Of a DNA stretch of 40,294 nt, positions 17,892 to 25,729 are shown piece by piece. The stretch comes from Lachnospiraceae bacterium. GTDB lineage: Bacteria > Bacillota > Clostridia > Lachnospirales > Lachnospiraceae. Location: positions 1 through 40,294 of the forward strand of contig JAUNGG010000035.1 of NCBI GenBank assembly GCA_030524635.1, given 5' to 3'. A program made the translations under genes and the position numbers. Numbering within the stretch: position 1 is the stretch's first letter; each line of letters starts with the position of its first letter. The notes beneath the pieces are model-generated. The model saw nothing but the letters and a program-made list of their open reading frames with translations, had not been told where the DNA came from and searched no databases.

Positions 17892-19046
17892 TTATCCTCT
17901 CTGATACCTGCGAAGCACCGGAAGCAGCTCCTTCAGCACCTCAATGGTATAATCCAATTGTTCTCTCGTATTATAAATTCCCAGGCTGAACCGCAGCGTT
18001 GCATCCAGCAGATCCTTTTTTACCCCCACTGCCTTCAGAGTCCCGCTGATAGCCGGATGATTGGAAGAACAGGCAGAGCCGCTGGATACGTAAATCTGTC
18101 TCTCCTCCAAAGCATGAAGCAGCACCTCGCTTCGGACTCCCTGAAAGCTGACGCTGATAATCTGCGGAGCGCTTTCCAGGCCCTTTTTGCTGTTCACTAT
18201 CGTTCCATCGATCTCACTGATCCGGTCGATAAAATAATCCTTCAATTCGGTCATCTTCCCGATCCGCTTGGCAAAATCGGTATACATCTCCTTCGCCGCT
18301 GCACCTAATCCTGCAATACCCGGCACATTTTCAGTGCCGGAGCGCAGATCCTTCTGCTGGCCGCCGCCGTAGAGCAGGGGCTTGATTTTTACTTTTTCAT
18401 TGATATAGAGAAAGCCTACGCCTTTCGGTCCATGGATCTTATGGCCGCTTACGCTTAACAGGTCAATGTTCTGCTTCTTAGGACGGATCTCGTACTTCCC
18501 ATAAGCCTGGATGGCATCTACATGGAACAGAATGGAGGAGCGGATGGATTTGATCAGCCGTCCGATCTCCTCAACCGGCTCCACAGCGCCGATCTCATTA
18601 TTCACATACATAATGGACACCAGGATCGTGTCCGGGCGGATGGCATCCTGAAGCTCCTTAAGAGAGATATGACCGTCCTGATCCACCGGCAGGTAGGTGA
18701 CCTCAAAGCCCTGGCTCTCCAGATATGCCAGGGGGTTATACACCGATGCATGTTCAATCCTGGTGGTAATAATATGCTTTCCTGCCCGCTGGTTGGCAAA
18801 TGCGGTGCCGATCAGCGCCATATTATTGGATTCGGTACCGCCGGAAGTAAACAGGATCTCCTTATCCTGCACCTTCAGCGTCTTCGCAATCGCTGCCCGG
18901 GCCTCCTTGATATAGCGCTCCGCCTCCATTCCCTTCCGATGCTTGGCTGATGGATTCCCGTAATCCTCCGTCATCACCTTCACAACAATGTCTGTTACAC
19001 AGTCCATGACCTTGGTCGTGGCTGAATTATCTAAATATGCTTCCAT
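17892..19046 (-). CDS. nifZ: Cysteine desulfurase (NifS/IscS family), partner of ThiI
   Basis: This PLP enzyme takes sulfur from cysteine as a persulfide. The Schiff-base lysine is Lys203 in SGHKIHGPKG, and the catalytic cysteine is Cys326 in SSGSACSS. The N-terminus YLDNSATT and the TSGGTESNN motif are standard. The 384-residue length fits. Because it directly precedes thiI with a 5-bp gap, it is most likely the dedicated NifZ-type donor for tRNA 4-thiouridine, as in Bacillus nifZ-thiI, rather than the general Fe-S cluster desulfurase. The symbol nifZ is inferred from this pairing; nifS/iscS names would also be used. Confidence 0.93.
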   Translation of the reverse strand: MEAYLDNSATTKVMDCVTDIVVKVMTEDYGNPSAKHRKGMEAERYIKEARAAIAKTLKVQDKEILFTSGGTESNNMALIGTAFANQRAGKHIITTRIEHASVYNPLAYLESQGFEVTYLPVDQDGHISLKELQDAIRPDTILVSIMYVNNEIGAVEPVEEIGRLIKSIRSSILFHVDAIQAYGKYEIRPKKQNIDLLSVSGHKIHGPKGVGFLYINEKVKIKPLLYGGGQQKDLRSGTENVPGIAGLGAAAKEMYTDFAKRIGKMTELKDYFIDRISEIDGTIVNSKKGLESAPQIISVSFQGVRSEVLLHALEERQIYVSSGSACSSNHPAISGTLKAVGVKKDLLDATLRFSLGIYNTREQLDYTIEVLKELLPVLRRYQRG

Positions 19047-19096
19047 CTTCTCTTCCTTACACTATCAGTCTGTCTTTATTAAAATATTTGAGGACA

Positions 19097-19843
19097 TCAG
19101 CGTTCCTCCATCTCCAGCTTCATCATCAGCACGGATAACAGCGTCAGCCCGGCTGTCTCTGTCCGGAGGATCCGCTTTCCCAGCGATACCGGGCGGATGC
19201 CGGCTTCTTTTGCTGCCTGGACCTCATCCTTCTCAAATCCGCCCTCCGGCCCGATAAAAACTGCGATTTCCTGACCTGGGCCCACCTTGGAAAGCTCTCT
19301 GCCCGTTCCTGCCATTCCCTCCTGATGCTCATAGGCAAAAAAACCAACATCCTTACCAGATGCCTCCAAAAGCGCCTCTTTTAAGGAAAGCACCTGGGAG
19401 ACCTCCGGAATCCGGCTGCGCTTGGACTGCTTGGCTGCACTCTCTGCGATAGCCTGCCACCGTTTTCTCTTGCTCTCTTCCTTCTTGGCATCCAGCTTCA
19501 CTACCGTATTCTTTGTTACCACCGGCACGATCCGGCTGGCTCCCAGCTCCACCGCCTTCTGGATGATCAGCTCCATCTTATCGCTTTTGGGCAGCCCCTG
19601 ATACAGCGTGATCCGGGAAGGCAGCTCCCTGCTTGCCTCTTCCAGTTCCAGGATATCTGCCAGGATGCAGTCCGTCTCCAGGGAGCGGACGCGGCAGCGG
19701 TAGTCCTGCCCCGTTCCATCGCTGATCAGAAGCTCTTCCCCCGGCTTCATCCGGAGAACATTTTTTCCATGATTCACATCCGGCCCAATGATCCGGACAG
19801 TCTCATTCTCAATCTGCTCCGGCTCTACAAAGAAATGGTGCAT
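19097..19843 (-). CDS. rsmE: 16S rRNA m3U1498 methyltransferase RsmE
   Basis: RsmE methylates N3 of U1498 in 16S rRNA. The 248-residue protein has an N-terminal PUA-like part (MHHFFVEPEQI) and a C-terminal SPOUT fold: IPVVTKNTVV, RWQAIAESAAKQSKRSRIPEV, FIGPEGGFEKDE and the knot motif LGKRILRTETAGLTLLSVLM. It follows prmA by 33 bp, the common Firmicutes pairing, and precedes the desulfurase gene by 50 bp. A GGAGGAACCAGG site lies before the ATG at 19843. Confidence 0.97.
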   Translation of the reverse strand: MHHFFVEPEQIENETVRIIGPDVNHGKNVLRMKPGEELLISDGTGQDYRCRVRSLETDCILADILELEEASRELPSRITLYQGLPKSDKMELIIQKAVELGASRIVPVVTKNTVVKLDAKKEESKRKRWQAIAESAAKQSKRSRIPEVSQVLSLKEALLEASGKDVGFFAYEHQEGMAGTGRELSKVGPGQEIAVFIGPEGGFEKDEVQAAKEAGIRPVSLGKRILRTETAGLTLLSVLMMKLEMEER

Positions 19844-19876
19844 CCTGGTTCCTCCTTTCCATTACAATCAAAGTAC

Positions 19877-20833
19877 CTACTTCTTCCGGGCAGTTACATT
19901 CACCCACTCGCCCTGATAGGTCACTTCCACTATCTCAAACTGATCATTGGCTGCAAATGCTGCCCGCACGTCCTCTTCCTTCAGATTAATAATGCCGGAG
20001 GTGATAAAGATGCCGCCCTTCTTTAAATGAACCGGCACCTCCTTCTGAAGCATAATGATCACCGGTGCTAAAATATTCGCCACAACAATGTCATACTTTT
20101 CGTATCCGGCCCAGTCCTGGATTGCCTTGTCATCGATGATATTGCCCTGGATCACATGGAACTTGTCACCGGAAATCTCATTAGATTCCAGATTTTCTCC
20201 AACTGCTGTGATGGCATTCTCATCCAGATCCGTTCCCCAGACCTCCTTTGCCCCCAGCTTTAAGGCAGCGATGCCCAGGATCCCGCTTCCAGTCCCCACA
20301 TCCAGCACCAGGCTGTCCTCCGTCACATATTTTCGAAGCTGCCGGATACAAAGCTGGGTGGTCTCATGCATGCCGGTTCCAAAGGCAGTACCCGGATCGA
20401 TCTGGATCAGAAGCTTGTCCTGATGCTCTGCCGGGATCTCCTCCCAGGTAGGCTTGATCAGGATATCATCCACAGTAAAGGGCTTAAAATACTGCTTCCA
20501 GTTATTGATCCAGTCCTTATCCTCTGTTTCCGATTCCACAATCGTTCTGGCGCCCAGATCCACAAACATGGAAAGCTCATCTAAGCCTTCCTCCACCTTT
20601 TTCAGCATCTCATCCACATCTGCATCATCATCCAGATAAAAGCTGATATGAGCCACGCCCTCATCCGGCGGAAGCTCCGGCAGGATGTCAATGAACATGC
20701 CCTTGGTTTCTTTTTCTGTCAGAGGGATATTATCCTCGATCTCAATTCCCTCGATCCCGATCTCGTCCATCATGCTGCTGATCAAATCCTCTGCCTCCGT
20801 GGTGGTGGTGAGTGTGAATTTCTTCCACTTCAT
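19877..20833 (-). CDS. prmA: Ribosomal protein L11 methyltransferase PrmA
   Basis: PrmA trimethylates ribosomal protein L11. The 318-residue protein has the N-terminal substrate-recognition domain (MKWKKFTLTTTTEAEDLISSMM) and a class I methyltransferase domain with LVLDVGTGSGILGIAALKLGA and the IVVANILAPVI motif. The ATG at 20833 is the family start; the in-frame start at 20926 would add 31 residues encoded partly by the repeat element at 20888-21099. The ribosome site AAGGA is very close to the ATG. It heads the prmA-rsmE-nifZ-thiI run; dnaJ/dnaK, often upstream, are not here. Confidence 0.96.
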   Translation of the reverse strand: MKWKKFTLTTTTEAEDLISSMMDEIGIEGIEIEDNIPLTEKETKGMFIDILPELPPDEGVAHISFYLDDDADVDEMLKKVEEGLDELSMFVDLGARTIVESETEDKDWINNWKQYFKPFTVDDILIKPTWEEIPAEHQDKLLIQIDPGTAFGTGMHETTQLCIRQLRKYVTEDSLVLDVGTGSGILGIAALKLGAKEVWGTDLDENAITAVGENLESNEISGDKFHVIQGNIIDDKAIQDWAGYEKYDIVVANILAPVIIMLQKEVPVHLKKGGIFITSGIINLKEEDVRAAFAANDQFEIVEVTYQGEWVNVTARKK

Positions 20834-20887
20834 ATCCTTATCCAATCCTTTCCTGCTTGATTCACTCTGTCCGTAACCGTTCCAATC

Positions 20888-21099
20888 ATGAAAGTCGATT
20901 GCTCCGCGCCTTCGGCTCTCCCGCAATCGCCGCCAGTATTCGGAATCCGGGCTGTTGGTCTTCGCTCCGCTTCGGTCGTTGCTAAACGAGCGCCACCGGC
21001 GCTCAGCAACCTACTTCCTCATACCGGCTTGGTCGTCCGATGTCTGAGCGCTTATGCAAGCAAGCTTGCAACACTGCTCAGCCGCCGTACGACACTTTC
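20888..21099 (+). repeat. Intergenic palindromic repeat, copy A (inverted mate at 21481-21640)
   Basis: This 212-bp copy matches the reverse complement of 21481-21640 almost throughout: the first 50 bp (ATGAAAGTCGATTGCTCCGC onward) are nearly identical, then AGC.ACCTACTTCCTCATACC and the final CACTTTC. It carries about 50 extra bp (near 20953-21005) absent from the mate. Internal hairpins include CGATTGC/GCAATCG and a CAAGCTTG core. It lies just upstream of prmA. Confidence 0.8.
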
Positions 21100-21248
21100 C
21101 TGGTAAAATTGCATTACCCATCATAACACAGTTTTTTCCCGCTTTCAAGCACAGGGTAACCAGCAGAAAGCTTTTTAAAAACTTTTTTAAAATTTTTTTC
21201 AAAACTTTGCAATAAAAAAACTTCCTCCTGCATTAACCTATTGAACGG

Positions 21249-21365
21249 ATGAAGATGTTATATCAGAACCGCTCCCTGGAGGGCAAACCAATTAATCAAA
21301 TCAAGTACATGAAATTCCTTGATGCATTACACCCATCACACCCGCCCAAAAAGGAGCCGTTCTGA
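21249..21365 (+). CDS. Possible 38-residue small ORF between the inverted repeats
   Basis: An open frame runs from ATG 21249 to TGA 21363-21365 and would encode a basic, Pro-rich 38-residue peptide ending HPPKKEPF. It has no good ribosome site and I recognise no family. Upstream is an A/T-tract stretch (21168-21220), and a strong terminator lies at 21420-21476. It may be the tail of a lost gene or noncoding. Apart from this, the 381 bp between the repeats show nothing recognisable. Confidence 0.2.
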   Translation: MKMLYQNRSLEGKPINQIKYMKFLDALHPSHPPKKEPF

Positions 21366-21419
21366 TAGAGATTTTCAAAATTACAAACTAATTGGCAATT
21401 AGAATTTGTGATTTACATG

Positions 21420-21476
21420 AAAATGGAGTGCAGCAGCAGCCTGGTGACGAGGCGCGGCGCACTCCATTTTTATTTA
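21420..21476. terminator. Strong hairpin terminator inside the repeat-flanked spacer
   Basis: AAAATGGAGTGC (21420-21431) pairs perfectly with GCACTCCATTTT (21459-21470), followed by TATTTATT. The 12-bp stem has a 27-nt loop. Read from either side the stem is followed by T residues, so it can serve the transglutaminase gene arriving on the minus strand as well as any + transcript. Confidence 0.7.
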
Positions 21477-21480
21477 TTGT

Positions 21481-21640
21481 GAAAGTGTTGCCAAGCGGCT
21501 GTGGGGACTGCGTGCTTGCACGCAAGGACGTACAGACATTTGGCAACCAAGGAGGTATGAGGAAGTAGGCTGACAAGCCGAATTCCGAATACCGGCGGCG
21601 ATTGCGTGAGCACCGAAGGCGCGGAGCAATCGACTTTCAT
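21481..21640 (-). repeat. Intergenic palindromic repeat, copy B (inverted mate of 20888-21099)
   Basis: This 160-bp copy in opposite orientation to copy A ends 9 bp before the stop of the transglutaminase gene. It contains the module GATTGCGTGAGCAC...GCGGAGCAATC (21599-21632), which can fold on itself. The same module, with a different loop, occurs in the 30106-30315 element (GATTGCGAGAGCAC...GCGGAGCAATC). Confidence 0.8.
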
Positions 21641-21648
21641 AATTCGTA

Positions 21649-23244
21649 TTACTTAGACTCCAAAATTTCCCATTCAATGATCTGGTGCTGGGTATCAAAC
21701 TCGTCTCCGCCTAAGCACCGCTCCGGATATTCCACCTCGCCCCTCTGGTTATCATAAGGATCCTGGCGCAGTCCGCCAAATGGCGGCTGAAAATCCGCCT
21801 GGAACTGACAGCATGCCGGCATCCGGTATGGATCCAGATTTCCGAAATAAAACTGTCTCCGTTCCTCACAGCCCATCCGCTGTGCCGAGCCGCCGAAGGA
21901 GCAGTCTGCAAACAGCCATCCGTAAGGCTCCGCATAAAACATGGCCCAGTCATGGCAGCCCACATCTTGCGGCCGGGCGTAAAGGCCGGACTGCCATCTG
22001 GCCGGAACTCCTGCAATACGGCACATATTGATAAATAACAATGCCTGGATCCCGCAGTCTCCCTTCCAGCCTGCCGCCGCATAATCCACCAGCTCTGTGA
22101 TGGTAAAATAGCTTCTCACATAAGAGTACATCAGATGAGTGGTGATATAGTCATAAATCCTTCTTGCCTTTTTCAGCGGCTCTGTTTCCTCTCCCACGAT
22201 CTCTGCTGTGATTGCCTTCAGGTATGGAGTGAAATGAATGTGGGGAAGCTGTTCTCCCAGGTAATGTGCTGGAAAATCCTTCTCCTCCTTCGGGATCCAG
22301 CCTTTCGCAGATGCTCCATCAGATGAACCGCCATAGGCATCTACATAGGGCATTTCCACGCAGTATTCATATTCGATCCAGAACCGGCATCCCTTCTGAT
22401 AATCTCCCACGATGCAGACCGTACGCTGGTCAGCCGTCTCCGGCGCAAGCCATGCCTGAAACGAAGTGCTCCCACTATTTTCCTTTTCCATGCTGCAGCC
22501 AGCTTCCTGTTCCGGTCTGCCCTCCTGCTCCCTGCTGATCCAGAAGGCAGCTTCTCCATTCTTTCCAATTTCCAGGGATTCTTCACAAGAGACCCCCACA
22601 GGAACTCGCCTTACTGGAACGGTCAGTTCACTTCCAGCCTCCCGGGTCACACCAACGCCGAGGAGCCGGAATGACTTTACCTGGGCATATTCCACCGGAG
22701 CCGGCAGATATACCTTAACAGGCCGTCCCTGCTGCTCTGCTTCCTTTTCTACCTGCAGTGTACTTCTGAGCCGGAACCGGCAGGAGATGCCGCCATGCTC
22801 CTTCATATAAGAAATGGTCTGATTCAGGCACTCCGCATTGGACTTTTTCCCAGCCTCCAGCTCCGGGCGGATCAGCCGCTTTGCCAGCCATTCCCTGGTC
22901 TTTACCAGATTTTCCAGGAAATTATCTTTAAAATGCACACGGCCCTGGATATAGATCCACTCCATGGCATTTTCCTCCCATAATTCCTGAAATTCTTCTC
23001 TGGCAAAATCCGCAACATTCTCCTCCATAATCTTCAGGGCCTCATCCCAGCTGTAGGGATACTGCTCCGGCATCAGCTGCAGGATCTCCCGCTCCGCTCT
23101 CAGGCGCTCCTTCAATGCCTCTGGGATATCGGTTTTCAGCCTTTTATCGATCACACGCAGTGCAACCTCAAAATCGCCATACCACTTTAATTTCTGAATA
23201 TCCTCCGGCAGCGGCGCTGCCAGCATTCCTTCCGTAAATTTCAT
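21649..23244 (-). CDS. Transglutaminase-fold cysteine peptidase-like protein
   Basis: The 531-residue protein ends in a transglutaminase-like domain with a complete triad: Cys397 (WKGDCGIQA), His431 (GCHDWAMFY) and Asp447 (GWLFADCSFGG). The N-terminal 160 residues are helical and acidic, and a middle beta-rich part (about 160-300) probably forms an Ig-like domain before the core, as in other bacterial transglutaminase-like proteins. There is no signal peptide or membrane span, so it looks cytoplasmic. ATG 23244 has AAAGGA upstream and the in-frame start at 23280 has no site. The substrate is unknown; such proteins may cleave or crosslink peptides. No obvious partner adjoins it. Confidence 0.87.
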   Translation of the reverse strand: MKFTEGMLAAPLPEDIQKLKWYGDFEVALRVIDKRLKTDIPEALKERLRAEREILQLMPEQYPYSWDEALKIMEENVADFAREEFQELWEENAMEWIYIQGRVHFKDNFLENLVKTREWLAKRLIRPELEAGKKSNAECLNQTISYMKEHGGISCRFRLRSTLQVEKEAEQQGRPVKVYLPAPVEYAQVKSFRLLGVGVTREAGSELTVPVRRVPVGVSCEESLEIGKNGEAAFWISREQEGRPEQEAGCSMEKENSGSTSFQAWLAPETADQRTVCIVGDYQKGCRFWIEYEYCVEMPYVDAYGGSSDGASAKGWIPKEEKDFPAHYLGEQLPHIHFTPYLKAITAEIVGEETEPLKKARRIYDYITTHLMYSYVRSYFTITELVDYAAAGWKGDCGIQALLFINMCRIAGVPARWQSGLYARPQDVGCHDWAMFYAEPYGWLFADCSFGGSAQRMGCEERRQFYFGNLDPYRMPACCQFQADFQPPFGGLRQDPYDNQRGEVEYPERCLGGDEFDTQHQIIEWEILESK

Positions 23245-23280
23245 CTTTCCTTTCACCTTTCTCTCCCTTCCCCTGCACAT

Positions 23281-23321
23281 AACGGTTCAGTGCCTTCACA
23301 GTTACGTGCAAAAATCCATGA
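23281..23321 (+). repeat. 41-bp imperfect direct repeat, copy downstream of marR
   Basis: This sequence ends 2 bp beyond the marR stop and resembles 23984-24024 in the same orientation, including TTCACAG and GCAAAAATCC-TGA at equal spacing. The two copies bracket the marR gene and both divergent promoters. Confidence 0.5.
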
Positions 23322-23323
23322 TA

Positions 23324-23788
23324 TTACTTATGCGCTGCCGCGCTCTGCTCCTCCAGCTTTCTTAACACCTCAGCCAGCTGCCTGATGGCCTGGAAGAAAA
23401 TATCCTTATCCTCATCGCTCAGGCGATTCAGACCCTCCTTCAGCTTCTCTCTGGCTGTGGATTTCTCAAACCGCATCACCTCTGTGCCCTTCTCTGTCAG
23501 CTGGATCATCACCAGCTTTCGGTTTTCCTCGCTGTGGAGCCGCTCCACATACCCCTCCTCCACCAGGGATGTGACCAGGCGGGTAGCCTGCTCCTTCGAA
23601 CAGCCGATGCTGGCAGCCGCCTGCCCCATGGTCATGTGATGTTTTCTCGATAATGCCATCATAAGATAAAGCTGATACTTTGTAAAGCGCACCTGACGAT
23701 AATCCAGAGAATTTAAGATCAGGCGCTGCGATGCGGTAAAAACCTCAAACAGGCCCTGTACGCCCTCTTCATTGGTCCACCTTTCCAT
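23324..23788 (-). CDS. MarR-family transcriptional regulator
   Basis: This is a winged-helix repressor-type protein of about 154 residues. The recognition-helix region MGQAAASIGCSKEQATRLVTSLVEEGYVERLHSEENRKLVMIQLTEKG is clear MarR signature, flanked by the dimerisation helices. The start is uncertain: ATG 23788 is preferred because it gives the family length, while ATG 23839 would leave a leader of about 10 nt from the strong promoter at 23857-23885. It is divergent from citrate synthase, and a GTCAACAATTGAC inverted repeat overlaps its own -35 box, so autoregulation is likely. The ligand is unknown. Confidence 0.92.
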   Translation of the reverse strand: MERWTNEEGVQGLFEVFTASQRLILNSLDYRQVRFTKYQLYLMMALSRKHHMTMGQAAASIGCSKEQATRLVTSLVEEGYVERLHSEENRKLVMIQLTEKGTEVMRFEKSTAREKLKEGLNRLSDEDKDIFFQAIRQLAEVLRKLEEQSAAAHK

Positions 23789-23856
23789 AAACTCGTTTCT
23801 TTTTTCCTTCCTTTCTAAACCTTTTGACGCAACATCCATACAAACAAACTAAGCTC

Positions 23857-23893
23857 ATTATACGTCCTAAAACTGCATAAGTCAACAATTGAC
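23857..23893 (-). promoter_or_regulatory. marR promoter with a possible operator dyad
   Basis: On the minus strand TTGACT (23885-23880), a 17-bp spacer and TATAAT (23862-23857) form a near-perfect sigma-A promoter. The dyad GTCAA-CAA-TTGAC (23881-23893) overlaps its -35 and is a plausible MarR site. Confidence 0.75.
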
Positions 23894-23905
23894 AAACATT
23901 AATAG

Positions 23906-23935
23906 TTGACTTTTATCAATATTCTATGGTATAAC
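23906..23935 (+). promoter_or_regulatory. Probable promoter toward citrate synthase
   Basis: TTGACT (23906-23911), an 18-bp spacer and TATAAC (23930-23935) face the citrate synthase gene, giving a leader of about 250 nt. TTGAC repeats in this stretch are shared with the marR -35 region. The 5-bp stem AGCAC/GTGCT followed by TATTTTTT at 24118-24138 could attenuate the leader, but it is weak. Confidence 0.55.
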
Positions 23936-23983
23936 TAGTATAGCCAAATTGCATTTCCTTACCATTTCCTTCGAAAATACGTT

Positions 23984-24024
23984 ACTGTTCGCGTGCGTTC
24001 ACAGCAACCGGCAAAAATCCGTGA
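23984..24024 (+). repeat. 41-bp imperfect direct repeat, copy upstream of marR
   Basis: This is the mate of 23281-23321. It lies in the citrate synthase leader, and its TTCACAG core is also seen at 3349-3366. GTT-CTGT...ACAG-AAC arms make it partly palindromic. Confidence 0.5.
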
Positions 24025-24189
24025 AAATCGCCTGCATACCTAACGATACGATTCCATCTGCGATTCGAATCCCCGTTTTCGATCCACTCGAAATATAACG
24101 TTCTTGCAGCCGGCATCAGCACTGCCGTGCTTATTTTTTAACCGATTAATTAAAATCCTATTCGATGATAATCCCAAGGAGGTATTTAT

Positions 24190-25563
24190 ATGGCAGATAA
24201 CAGACAATTTGTAGAAGAATTTGCAAAAAATCAGATGGAACTCTGTATGGCAAACAGCACGATTGACCCGGAGCTGTTTCATATGTACGGTGTAAAACGG
24301 GGACTCCGGGACAAAAATGGTGCCGGAGTTCTGGCCGGGCTGACGAACATTTCCCTGATCCAGTCGAAAAAAAAGGTGAATGAAGAGCTGGTTCCCTGCG
24401 ACGGCCGGCTGCTGTACCGGGGCTATGACATTCATGACCTGGTAAAAGGCTTTCTCACCTCCCCTTCCAGGCATTTTGGCTTTGAGGAGATTACATATCT
24501 TCTTTTATTCGGCGAGCTTCCTTCAAAAGACCAGCTGGCCCAATTCCACGATGCCCTGACGAAAAGCAGCTTCCTGCCCACCAATTTCGTCCGGGATGTG
24601 ATCATGAAGGCACCTGGCAAGGATATTATGAACTCCATGACCAAGAGCGTACTCACCCTGGCCTCCTACGATGACCAGGCTACCGATAACTCCCTGCCCA
24701 ATGTGCTCCGCCAGTGCATGATGCTGATCAGCGTCTTCCCTATGCTGGCAGTGTACGGCTATCACGCTTACAATCACTACGAGTGCGGCGACAGTTTCTA
24801 CATCCACCGGCCGGACCCCAATCTGTCCACAGCAGAAAATTTCCTGCGGATGCTGCGCCCAGACATGAAATATACCGATCTGGAGGCCCGTGTTCTGGAC
24901 CTGGCGCTGGTACTGCACATGGAGCACGGCGGCGGAAATAACTCCACCTTTACCACCCGTGTGACCACCTCCGCCGGATCCGACACTTACTCGGTGATCG
25001 CAGCCGCCCTGTCCTCCTTAAAGGGCCCGAAACACGGCGGCGCCAACATCAAGGTGGTGGAGATGATGGCCGACATGAAAGAGCACCTCACCGACTGGAC
25101 TGATCAGGACCAGGTGACCGACTACCTGACCAAGCTCCTTCACAAGGAAGCCTTTGACAAGAAGGGCCTGATCTACGGCATGGGCCACGCAGTCTACTCC
25201 ATCTCCGACCCTCGCGCCCAGATCTTCAAGGGCTTTGTGGAGAAGCTGGCAGCGGAAAAGCACCGGGAAGCAGATTTCGCCCTCTACTCCATGGTAGAAA
25301 ACCTGGCCCCCAAGATCATTGCCGGAGAACGGGCAATCTACAAAGGCGTCAGCGCCAACGTGGACTTCTACAGCGGCTTCGTGTACAGCATGCTTGACAT
25401 CCCCACTGAGCTGTTCACCCCAATGTTTGCCATCGCAAGAATCGTAGGCTGGAGCGCACACCGGATGGAGGAGCTGATCAATGTAGATAAGATCATCCGC
25501 CCGGCCTACCAGAGTTTGCTGAGTCTGGAAGCGAAGCCTTATCGGATGTTGGAGGAGAGATAA
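24190..25563 (+). CDS. gltA: Citrate synthase
   Basis: Citrate synthase condenses oxaloacetate and acetyl-CoA, feeding glutamate synthesis in anaerobes with a partial TCA cycle. The 457-residue protein has the catalytic blocks LHMEHGGGNNSTF, GPKHGGAN and YGMGHAVYSISDPRA, and the aspartate in NVDFYSGF. An N-terminal extension of about 60 residues resembles other Clostridial enzymes. The start ATG has AAGGAGG 8 nt upstream. It is monocistronic: a terminator follows at 25613-25642. It is divergent from marR, which may control it. Homologues in some Clostridia are Re-citrate synthases, but this one has the Si-type fold and motifs. Confidence 0.95.
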   Translation: MADNRQFVEEFAKNQMELCMANSTIDPELFHMYGVKRGLRDKNGAGVLAGLTNISLIQSKKKVNEELVPCDGRLLYRGYDIHDLVKGFLTSPSRHFGFEEITYLLLFGELPSKDQLAQFHDALTKSSFLPTNFVRDVIMKAPGKDIMNSMTKSVLTLASYDDQATDNSLPNVLRQCMMLISVFPMLAVYGYHAYNHYECGDSFYIHRPDPNLSTAENFLRMLRPDMKYTDLEARVLDLALVLHMEHGGGNNSTFTTRVTTSAGSDTYSVIAAALSSLKGPKHGGANIKVVEMMADMKEHLTDWTDQDQVTDYLTKLLHKEAFDKKGLIYGMGHAVYSISDPRAQIFKGFVEKLAAEKHREADFALYSMVENLAPKIIAGERAIYKGVSANVDFYSGFVYSMLDIPTELFTPMFAIARIVGWSAHRMEELINVDKIIRPAYQSLLSLEAKPYRMLEER

Positions 25564-25612
25564 AACATCGCAGGATATTTTTCATCAAAACCAGGCTTTT
25601 TACGTAATGAAC

Positions 25613-25650
25613 GGCGGCTTTGAATAGTAAGTCAAAGCCGCCATCTTCTT
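25613..25650 (+). terminator. Terminator after citrate synthase
   Basis: GGCGGCTTTGA (25613-25623) pairs perfectly with TCAAAGCCGCC (25632-25642), an 11-bp stem followed by ATCTTCTTTA. The tail is only moderately T-rich. It also marks the left edge of the AT-rich island. Confidence 0.75.
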
Positions 25651-25729
25651 TAAAAAACTTCCTTATGGGTGTGTATCTAATGTGCACTCGTTTTTCATAA
25701 AACCAAAATACAGACTTCCAGGAAAACGA

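Noticed and set aside
24060..24110. tRNA-like T-arm (GATTCGAATCCCC) upstream of citrate synthase
   Set aside because: The GATTCGAATC core resembles a T-arm, but no acceptor, D or anticodon arm can be placed on either strand.
24040..24474. 144-codon minus-strand frame over the citrate synthase start
   Set aside because: It overlaps the 5' end of a well-supported gene and its leader, with no domain signature.
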